A DNA stretch of 64,000 bases from Sphaerolaimus hirsutus. Its lineage: Eukaryota; Nematoda; Chromadorea; Monhysterida; Sphaerolaimidae. Shown one piece after another: positions 54,496-64,000 of this stretch; the stretch's first letter is position 1, and each line of letters opens with the position of its first letter. Under the pieces are notes generated by a model that was not told the origin of the DNA, did not search any database, and was given only the letters and a program-made list of their open reading frames with translations. The stretch spans positions 16,678,001 to 16,742,000 of the forward strand of contig OZ038456.1 in NCBI GenBank assembly GCA_964036195.1, in the 5' to 3' direction. The translations under genes were made by a program, and so were the position numbers.

Positions 54496-57400
54496 TTAAA
54501 GACATCCATACTCCAACCACAAATTATCACTATTTCCCTTATCACTTCTATCAGTCAAAGGTGCACTTTTATCCCCCAAATCTATGGGAAACTTATGTTC
54601 CATCCCATGAGAAAACTTAGAATTACCATTCTTCTGCACAACCACCGGGCTACTTCTTTCTTCAGAAACATTCATCGTGTCCAAATTGGTCAACTTTGGG
54701 TGTATTTTTGACCCGGACGCGGTACGAATGGGTGTTGACGCGTTCAATGGGGGTCGAAAAACGTCCGGATTTGCGTAGTGATTTGGAGTGGCCCGCTGCG
54801 GGGTACCAGAGCTGGCCTGTAAAGTGGAGACAGTGGATTAGATTACTCAAAAGCACCATGCGCAATTGTGCCCGGCAAAATGGAATGAAAACCTGGTGCC
54901 AATTCTGCACGTGGAAAAGTAAAAAACAAAAACAATAAACGTAACTACCGTATTTCCTCGAAATACCCCCGTCTCGAAATATCCCCCCCCCCTCAAAATG
55001 GCCACTATGAATTTATAAGCCCCCCTCGAAATACCCCCCCCCAATTGAGTGTACAGAGAACGTACATGACAAAACTGCGGTTTGTGATTCGGGCAATGCA
55101 AAACACACGTTAAAAACTAAGAATTGTTATGTTAGAACAGGGTTTATGCCATCTACATACTTATATAAGTCAATAGACTCTTATATATAGCGGTTATTGT
55201 TAAATTTTTCTACGTCTGCGTACGTTACAGACGACAATTTAGTACTGGAATTTCGAAAAAATTCTGGCGAAATAATAAGCCCCCCCCCCTCAAAATTCTC
55301 ACACTGAAACAATCACCACCGGGGGGTATTTCGAGGAAATACGGTAATAGCTTCTCATTTTAGTTCCCATATCTCATGTTACTGAGATTCTGACTTTATA
55401 TTTGTCATTTTACTTGTCACTTTTCTAACGGTTTTTACTTCTCCACTTACCCAGCACAATACCAGCAAACCTATCAACCGACCAAACTATTCCTATTGCT
55501 CAGCACCAATGCAGCTGTATATGGAGGGGGTGGAGGCCGTTTCTGCATGGCACTACTTGGCTCGGTGCCAATGTTCCCACCGATATTTGAATTGTGTGAT
55601 GAATTTGTTTCCGATGGCGTAGATTTTTTTGGCGGCGCTGCTGGCGGTCTGCCAGCTGCTGAAGTGGATCTGAGTGGGGGGGGCGTGAAATTTAGAATTT
55701 CTGAGAATTTTGAAATACCTACGTACAGCACCACGACAATTTCTCATGAACTCCCACCATTGAAATGTCAATGTTAACGACTGAGGGCCCGCCCGCTTAG
55801 TTGACATCAAAATTAGAGTCAACTAAATTTAGGTAAATTTCAACCGTGATTTCAACTTTCCTATGTGATGTTGTGTGTCCTATGTACAGTTCATGTTGTG
55901 TGATGCTTTAAAAATGTTTTTGTGTTATTTAGTTGACATTCAGTTTACATTTATTTGCGATGTCAACTAGTGTGTGTGTGCGCCCTTCGGAAAGACAAAT
56001 ACCTGGGAGCACGTCTTCCTGGCTGCCCGCCAGTTGGCACTTTGCCAGCTGGAAAAACGGCGCTGTACGGCGGCGGTTTCGGTACATTGTTATTATGATT
56101 CACATCGGTCTTAATATTGGACTGCACCGGGGGCATATTTGAAGCTCTGGACTCCACATCCACCGCCCGCTCAGAACCTGCGCATTTAAAACAATATTTA
56201 AAAAAACGTTTTTCAAAACAAGGAATTTTTTGGAGAAAAAACAACTGAAACTCACCAGACCAACTAATTCTACTAGTACATGGGTACAAATCGTCTCCGT
56301 GGCCATAATACAACATGCCAGTTTTCATACACCCATTTTCAGCAGTGGTTAATTGAGTTGGTCTGTTCGTAAATGAAGCAGCGTGATTGATAATGTGGGC
56401 GGGGCTTGCAGAATTGTTTACTGGCAATGTGCCAATTGCCTGGCGCGGTCGCCGGTACCGCATGCCTGGAATTTTGAATGTAGATTTACGTCGTAAATAT
56501 CTTGTGTTGTTTTAGTCTTGTACTTGAAGAATCTAAATCGCAATTTTTAATTTTAGTTTGAGCTAAAAAAAACAAATAGTCCCAGATTGATTTTAACTGA
56601 TTTGAATTCAGAAAAGGTACAAATGATTGAAAAAATAGCAACAAACATCCAATCAGTCTCAGAACAGGGTGCGAACACATAAGTCACGCCCCACAATCAC
56701 AAGATTATAATAACAATACGGGGAACACAACAAGCAAACACCCCGAAAAATTCACTCCAAAGCAGTTGGAAGATTTTCACATCCCTTTATCAATCCAATT
56801 TTCAAAGACAACATCAAAAACACCCCCCACCCAAAAAAAGAACGCACTGGCACTCCTCCTATGAGTGTGCAACTGCGGCACCAAAGCACCGGTGGCACTT
56901 TGGTGCTGTTGTTGGTAGTACACCATACTGGGCAGGTCGTCATAGCTGCCCGCTGGTGCCGCTTTGGTGCCCCTGGTGCCATTTGTGCTGGTGCGTTGTG
57001 CACTGGTGCCCCCTGAATGGGTTGTGTGGGATTAAGGGGTGGTTGATTTTTGGCAGGGTTTTTGGTGTTGCAGATTGGGGTGATTTTGGAGTAACAAAAT
57101 TTAAGATGGATTTGAAACAATGTTGAATTTTTACGCGGCATCTGATACTAATATTTGTCAATCAGAAGATTTGAAAACTTTACACAACAGTTTTGATCGT
57201 TTGCCTTAGTTTCTTATTGGATAAGGCAAGGACTGGCCCTGCAATGAATAGTGACGTTCCGTTTCTTCTGTCAAATTACATTTGGTAAATAAACGTTGGC
57301 TGTATAACGTTTTTACTCAACTTTGTCATAAACTGTGCAATGTCAAATCATGAGGACAAACAGAGAGACAAGTAGGATAACATTGGTGACTTTGTTTTGG

Positions 57401-60400
57401 ATTAGTATTTCAATTTAAATAAAATACCTCCAAGAATTGGCTGCAATGGCATATAAATATGTATCAAATCATACTTTCATCATTATATAAATACTATCCC
57501 NNNNNNNNNNNNNNNNNNNNNNNNNNNNNNNNNNNNNNNNNNNNNNNNNNNNNNNNNNNNNNNNNNNNNNNNNNNNNNNNNNNNNNNNNNNNNNNNNNNN
57601 NNNNNNNNNNNNNNNNNNNNNNNNNNNNNNNNNNNNNNNNNNNNNNNNNNNNNNNNNNNNNNNNNNNNNNNNNNNNNNNNNNNNNNNNNNNNNNNNNNNN
57701 GTTGAGCCCCCTGGCGACCCCCCTGAGAGTGGACCGCTGGAAAATAAAATGATATTTTTGAGAATTCGCTGTCCAGGTTTGGCACTGGACAGCAAAAATA
57801 AAAATTACATTAGAATGTCCCTTGGAAGTTGGAGGACAATGTATACCACTGTAAAACGTGTGTATTCAAAAAGCAAATTTTAAAACGAAGATTTGATCTG
57901 GTTCGAAAGTGTATTTGACACCCATACACAAGTTCCAGATTAAATTTCGATTTAAGTCAAATCTTTAATACATACTTTTAAAGCTGGTTTACGCTGCCTT
58001 CTAGGAGATGATTTAAGGTAAAAATTCGCGTAAACAACATTACCCCAAAAATCAACCATATAGGAGATTTGATGGGGGTCAACACAAAAGCTGTCCCACG
58101 AGGCGAATTTTGTTCCTGGAATGATGTCATCGATGACATCATTACAGTGACCCCATCAAATCTCCTCCATGGTTGATTTTTGGGGCAATGTTGTTTACGC
58201 GAATTTTTACCTAAAATCATCTCCTAGAAGGAATCGTAAACCAGCTTTAAAAGTGTGTATTAAGGATTCGACTTAAATCGAAATTTAAACTGGAACTTGT
58301 GTATGGGTGTCAAATAAACTTTCATATCAGATCAAATTTTCATTTTAAAATTTGCTTTTTGAATACACACTTTTTACAGTGGTATACATTGTCCTCCAAG
58401 GGACATTCTAATGTAATTTTTATTTTTGCTGTCCAGTGCTAAACCTGGGCAGCGAATTCTCAAAAATATCATTTTATTTTCCAGCGGTCCACCCTCAGGG
58501 GGGTCGCCAGGGGGCTCAACCTTCCGTGAAAAGTAGTGGGGGGTGTCGTGTACACCCCCTCAAAATTTCGATCAATTCCCCCCAACAGTTTTAGTTTGGC
58601 AGCCCGTTATATAAAAAAAAACAACGGGTGGCGGACCTCGCGTGGACAGCGAATTTTTCAAAAAAACTATTCATTTATACGGCGACCCACACTCAGGTGG
58701 GTCGCCGACCTTCCCCAGCCCGTATATAGTAGTGGGTGGGTTTCGAGTATATGCCCTCAAAATTTCGAATAAATCCCCCCATTACAACTGGAGATATGGC
58801 GTCCGGCACCGACTCAGAATTTGGATGGCGGACCTGGCGTGCACCCTGTTTACTATCCCGAAAATCACCAGGGTTCCATGAAATTAACAGGCACACAAAT
58901 TGCATTATAAAAGTAATTTATCACCAAATGTAAGCAAGCAAGTTTTCAGTTGCATTTTGTACTGAAGGAAAAGTGAAAACATAACATCACACCCATATAA
59001 TATTTTAAGTAGAAAACACCACAAATATTAACAAGCAGTGCATGTGTTGAAACCCATACAAATAAATCTGTTCACACAAATGGCGGCCCACACACTACTA
59101 GTAGACACACGTGTGTCAACTAGTCTGTGTCAACTCAGATTTCGGCTACACGTTTCGCAGAGCGATGTTCCAATGCACTTGCCGTAATATTAATTTTTTC
59201 AAAATCTCCGCATGTGCATTTGGACATCGCTGTGCAACACGTGAAGCCGAAATCTGAGTTGACACAGACCAGTTGACACACGTGTGTCAACTAGTGTGTG
59301 GGCTGCTAATAGAATAGGAAAATGTAGACGAGGACAGCATGGACGAAATTTAATAGCCTCAACACGTTTCTTTCGCAAATCGAAATCAAGCATGATATTG
59401 AATCGGAAAGTTCACAGCTTCAGATTGATCACACAGTTAACCAAACCCAGTGATCAAACGTATCGGGCTGATCAAATTCCGCACCAAGAAAGTGCGCAGA
59501 CATAGTGATGGAAAAAGCGCCAGACTTTTGGCGCCAAGCGCCAATGGCGCCAGAGCGTTATAGCGCCAAGCGCCAAAAGCGCCATGGCGCTTTTTGCTTT
59601 GGCGCTAGCGCCAGGCGCCAGCGCTATGGCGCTTTTCCATCACTACGCAGACATATTCGCGGTAAATATAGAAGTAAATGCATTATAAACATTTATTAAC
59701 ACAGAAACAAAAAACAAAAATCAACTCAAACACATTTAAATTTCTCAATGTTCACTGATGCTCTGCATGACGGCGTTCAACAAATGCGGTTCCCTCCTTT
59801 CATCGGTAAGCTGTTTAGCCTGGGGCCAATTCCAAAAGTTGTGAAGAAACGAGAAAAGTGATGTGAAGAATGGTAGTATTCCACGTTGAATTAGCAAGCG
59901 ACTTATAATTGGAGAGGGAATTGACAAGTACACTTTCATGCATGCCACTTGACACTTTACTTGTCACTTGACAACTTTCGGAATTGGCACCTGGTGCAAT
60001 CCATCAGACGAGCTGTGATAAAACTGCCTGTCATGCGGCTCGTCTCGTTCTTTCCTCTCACCCAGTTTTAGTGAACCCTCACCGCTGGCATGCTCGTCAC
60101 TTTCGGAACCACCACCAAATACGGCACCGTTGGCGCCACCTGGATGGAATGGAGGTAAAGTTCTTGTTTCTTGGTTGTTTGAGCGTTTGTAGCTGGATTG
60201 AAAGGCACCAAATTTGACAGTACATTCAGAGTTTTAAATTTTGAAAGTCACCCGGCAATGGAATGCATTGCCCACTGCTGACGTAAAGTTGTTGAATTAA
60301 TCTGCCATGAAACAGATCAAAATAACTCGAATGGTGGGTAATGGCCGGTAAAACAGATCAGGTTGACACACAAATGACAAGCTTCAAGCGAAAAGAATAC

Positions 60401-63400
60401 GTGGTGAAGGCATACCAACACCTAGCAAAGTAGCACCACCAGGGGGCAGTCCAGACTCTGTAAGACCCTGTAAAGTGTAAATGACGCTGTAAAATGTCAT
60501 GTGTCATGTAAAATGTCATGTGTCATGTAAAATATCCTGTAAAGTGTCGTGTGTATCCAAGTCTTATTGTATCGTGACCAAATCTTACGTTTTGTGTCCA
60601 AATCTCACTTTTGGACATAAGATTTGGATATAAATCATTAGATTTAGATACGATACAATAGGATCTGGATAAACATGACACTTTACAGGGACGTTTATAT
60701 GACACCTGACATTTTACACTTTACAGGGTCTGGGACTGGCACCTGACCACAACAAACCTGTGGCCCTATTCTGATTGCACCTGACAATCAATTCATCATT
60801 GCCCGGCTCATCATTCAATCCAGATTCATTCAACATCCTTCTCAACCAGCCATGTTCACTGAACTGCATGCTGCCACCACTGTCACCACTGGCACCAGTC
60901 AATGTGCCAGCAATCAATTCACTGGCAGGCCTGGACCTTTTCCTATTCATGTCTCTGAGCAACTCAGCCACATGGCAACCCCTTTCTGGCTTCGTGCCAG
61001 GTTCCTGGACGCTGTGGCACCTGGGCAACTTTGGTTGTGGCACCAGTGGCATTGCAGCCGCTCTGGTTGTCATTATGGCACCAATGGGGAGTGACTGGTG
61101 AATCAACGACTGCACTGTGGGTGATGTGTAGCTGGGTGGGTGTCTGGGTCTGATGTGGCTTGAAGTTGGCACGTTGCCAAGTGAGTGTGTGCTGCCGTGG
61201 TGCTGGTTGGATGGTGGCAATGGGGTTGGTTTTTGGAATTTTGGTTTCAAGATAGTAGGCTCCGCCTTGGTTTCATCTGGTTGGATTTCCTTGGACAATG
61301 AGGCAGACTTTTTAAGAAGAGAAGCGGCAACGGCATTTGTCCTCAAGCCTGTGTTATGACACGTGCAAATGAGACAGAAGGACAAAGACATATTTGTGTA
61401 GTGTTGAAGACACAAATCAAATTAAATCACCACCATGCACCAGAAAGCGGACGTGGACAATTTGATCAAGTTTGGCTCAAAAAGCAACCAAATATGTCAA
61501 TATTATTTTCAAAAGACCAATCAGAATTGCGACACAGACACCAAAGCAGGACAAATTAGAAAAAACGCAGCTCATAAATGACTCATGCACCAAAAAAATT
61601 CGGTCGCTTAACTCAATCTCCCAATACAAAAAATGTCACAATTGAAAATCAGTTTCAAAAACAACCAAAATCACTAAAAAACTGACCATTGGTCAAAAAG
61701 GCGGGAATTTGATCGTACTCATTATGCGACTGAGATGAACTGCTAGGTGAGGTGCATGAAATCTGTTTGGATGCGCTATCGTCGCTGCTTTTGGTAGCGT
61801 TGTGCGGCGGTGGTGAACTGGCCGTATTTGTCGTCGGGGAACGCGCTGGATTGTTGTTAGTCTGGGGGGGGGGGGTAGGGTGTTTTAGTGCTTAAAGTGA
61901 TGTGTGTATTGATTATTTCTTTTTAGACCTTGGTTTGTTCGAAAACTAATGGAAAAATACAGCTTCACAGTTTTCTATAGTTATACCGCACAAATGCTAA
62001 CTTGAAGATTTGTAAATCAAGGAATCTTATAAAGTATTTATGAATGTGAGAGTAGATTTCGCGTACTACACATTCAATGCGTACAGCCATGCTTAATGCG
62101 TGGAGTTGTGGAAAACGTATGCTGGAATAAAACGGCACGGTTGCAAATGATGATGGAAGAAAATGTGCCTTGCAAGAATAACAAAAACAAAACGATCACA
62201 ACTTTCCGAACAACCAAATCCAAATACTATCAGAAAAGTTTTTTACCTTCGCGGGCAGGAGGGCGCGCGCAGCCCGCTTCATAAATGTCGATCGTTCTTT
62301 ACCTTGCGGCTTGGCGAAATGTGGCGAATTGCTCAAACCGCGGTAATGGTCCATGATTTTTTCTTCCAATTTTTCCTTCTGACGTTTGAGGCCGTTCAGT
62401 TTTTCTCTGAAAATACATTTTTTACACGTGTATTTATTAACTGTTGCATAGAATGATATCATGGTTACGATGCAGGATTGCATTTTATACGTACAGAAAA
62501 GTTTCCAGTACAAATCGCGAGTCTCGACAAATAGGAAAATGCTGGTTACATCATTTATGTGTAAATACATCGATGGAAAGTCTACAGAATGAAACTATTT
62601 ACCGGGGAAATACGTTATGTATGTTTCCAAAAATGTTCTGCAGCGGTATGGACGAAAACATCCCTGATATTTACTGGTAACGGCAGAAATCACACTACCA
62701 CCGGCAAAAACTGCGTCCCCGCCAAAAAAACATTTTAAAAATACATGGGACAGTCCCAGTCCCTGCAAAGTGCTCTGTAAAATGTCAAATACCATGCAAA
62801 GTGTCAAAAGTCATGTAAAATTCCTTGCAAAATGACAACTCGTTTGCCATTTTGCAGGGCATTTTACATGACATTTGACACTTTGCATGACACACTTGAC
62901 ACTTTACAGGTCTATTAACCACCCCATAGCCACCAAAACCAACTGCATGAGCGTATACTCTTCATGACTGCGCTGTTTGTCGGCCATGGCCGCGTGCAAT
63001 AAATCCTGATTTTGACCGATCAGCGAATCGATTTGTTTCAGCAAAGCGCGCGATTCGTCTTCCAGTGTGCGGTTTAATTGGGAGAGCATCTGAGATTGGG
63101 AAAAAATAGGGTTTGGGGATTTTTTGGATTTTTTCAAAAATTTTGAGTTTGTGGAAAGATGAGAGGGGAAAATGTTATAGCGGTAAGCCAGCTATCATTT
63201 TTTATTGTGGTGCACTACAAAAGCATTTGTTTCATGACTAAGACACACAAGTTGCGTTCGAGTGAATATAATCCATTTTAACCTGTTTTCCACTGAATAA
63301 CACCCTTCAGTTTCCATCACTACCTATTTTCTGAGTAGTTAAAAGTACTGAACTTTTCTCAAAATAAATGTCAAGTATTTTGAAAGTACTCACCGCGAGT

Positions 63401-63798
63401 ACAGAAATTGAAAGTAATTTTTTTACTTTTATTTACACTACGTAAAAGGTGAGTTGGTAAATTACTTTACTTTCAGGTAAAATGTAAAAGTGATAATTTT
63501 TTCTCACATAAAACGTAAAAGTAAGTATTTTTTCAACTTTTGCTCCGACATAAATCAAAGATGTGCTTTTTCCCATGACGGGCATTTCTCAGGAAAATGC
63601 CGGTCACAACTATTTTTCCCCAAATCACTCTGAATTTACAAAATTACGAAAGCTATCAAAACGGCACTCACATCACATTTGTGCGAAAACTTGACCACTT
63701 CCAAGTCTTTTCTGGCCAACTGCTCTTGGCACTGGGCCAACTGGCCGTGGGCATCGGTGCAGCGCAAATCGGATGTGCGTGCCGCGTCCCGCAGACGT
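54496..63798 (-). CDS. CCDC88: CCDC88 family (Girdin/Daple) coiled-coil scaffold, 3' exons
   Basis: Minus-strand exons, junctions GT-AG and in phase within each run: 63672-63798, 62944-63089, 62247-62406, 61687-61861, 60743-61348, 59991-60139; then 56854-57012, 56256-56465, 56003-56177, 55483-55669, 54496-54816. The first three encode a coiled coil ending in LNGLKRQKEKLEEKIMDHY, nearly the Girdin/Daple sequence at the end of the coiled-coil rod. The rest is disordered, proline/serine-rich, with PPSY, PPPY and PPPPPY motifs (possible WW ligands). The last exon ends ...LWLEYGCL-stop, like the C-terminal PDZ-binding tail (YGCV) I recall for Daple, which binds Dishevelled. One exon between 59991 and 57012 is missing in my chain because the phases do not meet; the gap at 57501-57700 may hide it. 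The two runs could also be alternative or separate genes. Confidence 0.7.
54946..55346. mobile_element. C-run MITE (CCTCGAAATACCCCCC words), best copy
   Basis: TACCGTATTTCCTCGAAATA and its inverse at the right end are perfect; inside are CGAAATACCCCCC words and a plain AT-rich core that is also found at 50870-51070. It lies in the last intron of the CCDC88-like gene. Confidence 0.85.
55795..55985. mobile_element. GTCAACTAGTG-family MITE filling most of a CCDC88 intron
   Basis: CTTAGTTGACATCAAAATTA at the left and GATGTCAACTAGTGTGTGTG at the right are inverted; TTTAGTTGACATTCAGTTTAC is shared with 15418-15440. The exon donor is 17 bases away (GTATTTG at 56002). Confidence 0.65.
57501..57700. 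other. Assembly gap (200 N)
   Basis: Exactly 200 N, abutting a long palindrome whose left arm starts at 57701. Confidence 0.99.
57701..58521. repeat. Long palindrome, ~400-bp arms, cut by the gap
   Basis: The left arm starts GTTGAGCCCCCTGGCGACCC and the right arm ends GGGTCGCCAGGGGGCTCAAC. The arms share ATTAGAATGTCCCTTGGA, GTGTATTCAAAAAGCAAATT and ATTCGCGTAAACAACATT with few differences; the centre is near 58110. From 58522 to 58810 a diverged tandem pair of GTCGCC...TATAGTAGTGGG...CCCTCAAAATTTCGA units continues the repeat, so the left arm probably extends into the gap. Confidence 0.85.
59083..59309. mobile_element. GTCAACTAGTG-family MITE (palindrome)
   Basis: GCCCACACACTACTAGTAGA at the left and CAACTAGTGTGTGGGC at the right, with GTGTCAACTCAGATTTCGGC and its inverse, around a core of about 90 bp. 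58900-59080 and 59310-59500 show no gene. Confidence 0.75.
59503..59645. mobile_element. hAT-type MITE, GGCGCC-word family (best copy, 143 bp)
   Basis: TAGTGATGGAAAAAGCGCCA and TGGCGCTTTTCCATCACTA ends are flanked by an exact 8-bp duplication CGCAGACA (59495-59502 and 59646-59653). The whole interior is GGCGCC/AGCGCCA words in both orientations. Confidence 0.92.
59692..59697 (-). terminator. Polyadenylation signal for the alternative last exon
   Basis: AATAAA on the minus strand, about 50 bases after the stop at 59745. In AT-rich DNA a chance match is possible. Confidence 0.35.
59745..59819 (-). CDS. Alternative terminal exon of the CCDC88-like gene
   Basis: After the MITE intron 59820-59990, the minus strand continues in phase 0 from the exon 59991-60139 for 24 codons (AKQLTDERREPHLL...) to TGA at 59745-59747. 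This would end the protein without the PPPY repeats and the YGCL tail. It may be an alternative 3' end or show that the gene stops here and a second gene begins downstream. Confidence 0.5.
   Translation of the reverse strand, partial: AKQLTDERREPHLLNAVMQSISEH
59820..59990 (-). mobile_element. Introner: palindromic MITE that is exactly one intron (171 bp)
   Basis: On the minus strand it starts GTGCCAATTCCGAAAGTTG and ends CAACTTTTGGAATTGGCCCCAG in separate matching pieces: GGTGCCAATTCC against GGGGCCAATTCC, then AAAGTTG in both. The exon before ends CAC-CAG and the exon after starts GCT-AAA, phase 0. Confidence 0.8.
60444..60742 (-). mobile_element. Introner-family MITE supplying a donor; acceptor end mutated
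   Basis: On the minus strand it starts TCAG|GTGCCAGTCCCAGACCCTG and ends GACTGCCCCCTG, where intron-forming copies have CCCCCAG. Its arms share CAGACCCTGTAAAGTGTAAA. The donor phase fits the exon at 59991-60139, whose own acceptor (CCATCCAG) lies 300 bases further on, so the intron seems to have grown past a dead acceptor. Confidence 0.6.
62750..62915 (-). repeat. Introner-family MITE inside a CCDC88 intron
   Basis: GGACAGTCCCAGTCCCTGC at one end and GACACTTTACAGGTC at the other, with AAGTGTCAAAAGTCATG and its inverse. Its end lies about 25 bases from the donor of exon 62944-63089. Confidence 0.65.
63331..63545. repeat. Degraded GTAAAAG/AGTAC-word MITE in a CCDC88 intron
   Basis: AGTAGTTAAAAGTACTGAAC followed by AAGTACTCACCGCGAGTAC and GTAAAAGTG words. 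The right end is not clear. 63799-64000 is intron with no feature seen. Confidence 0.5.
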
Positions 63799-64000
63799 CT
63801 GTATTTATTTTGAGTGTGAGTTGAGAATTTTGAGAGAATTGTTTGAGGGTGGAGAAGAATATTCTGCTGCGGCTGTAGACGGCATATTTTCCGCATGGTG
63901 TTTGTATAATTTGATGCATAAACGTTAGAAATACGATTATATTCCTTGTAAATATAAGTTGATTTTTAAGCATTCAATATACTCTTGCACCACTTAAGTT

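Noticed and set aside
54662-54910. Alternative frame in the last CCDC88 exon ending at 54662
   Set aside because: The phase left by the exon 55483-55669 leads into the longer frame that ends in EYGCL; the other frame would need an unsupported extra exon at 54838-54892.
1-64000. tRNA, rRNA or other structured RNA genes
   Set aside because: No A/B-box pair with cloverleaf or rRNA-like stretch was noticed by eye; a covariance-model search would be needed to exclude them.

Overview
The window is animal nuclear DNA, from an invertebrate with a gene-poor, transposon-rich genome. Evidence: spliced genes with GT-AG introns, an eIF2alpha kinase (GCN2) fragment, a Girdin/Daple-type coiled-coil gene, a seven-helix receptor whose NRV motif and gene structure recall nematode chemoreceptors, a BEL/Pao retrotransposon with an envelope-like region, and dozens of short inverted-repeat elements. 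A nematode or another ecdysozoan fits, but I cannot fix the species. Two 200-base runs of N (30803-31002, 57501-57700) are scaffold gaps.

Layout. 1-11283 (+): a nearly complete BEL/Pao retrotransposon with one 3233-codon gag-pol-env-like frame; its 5' LTR is cut by the window edge. 11284-14450: MITEs. 14511-19792 (+): an unrecognised cysteine-rich gene in six exons. 17989-22716: two large palindromic elements. 22814-25402 (-): three exons of a GPCR. 26660-27455 (+): two kinase exons of GCN2, with a broken non-LTR retrotransposon in the next intron. 32070-37090 (-): a 5-kb LTR retrotransposon encoding only Gag and protease. 37092-38750 and 42700-47156 (-): exon chains of unknown proline/serine/glutamine-rich proteins. 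48-54 kb: almost only MITEs. 54496-63798 (-): the 3' part of a CCDC88 (Girdin/Daple) gene ending in a PDZ-ligand-like tail.

Three connected patterns stand out. (1) At least four introns, on both strands and in three or four genes, consist of a short palindromic MITE whose inverted termini coincide with or adjoin the splice sites, and reading phase is kept across them. These look like introners. (2) Many MITE families carry a private short word repeated densely in both orientations near their ends. Several have exact or near-exact 8-bp target duplications, as hAT elements do, and related elements share termini or cores but differ in the word. (3) Both LTR retrotransposons show comparable saturation: the BEL element carries TCACA about once per 60-85 bases, on one strand, in all codon phases and in the LTR; the Gag-Pro element carries about a dozen hairpins in its leader with a constant CCAGT/ACTGG loop and covarying stems.

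All exon coordinates were derived by eye from splice signals and phase. No alignment or search was run.
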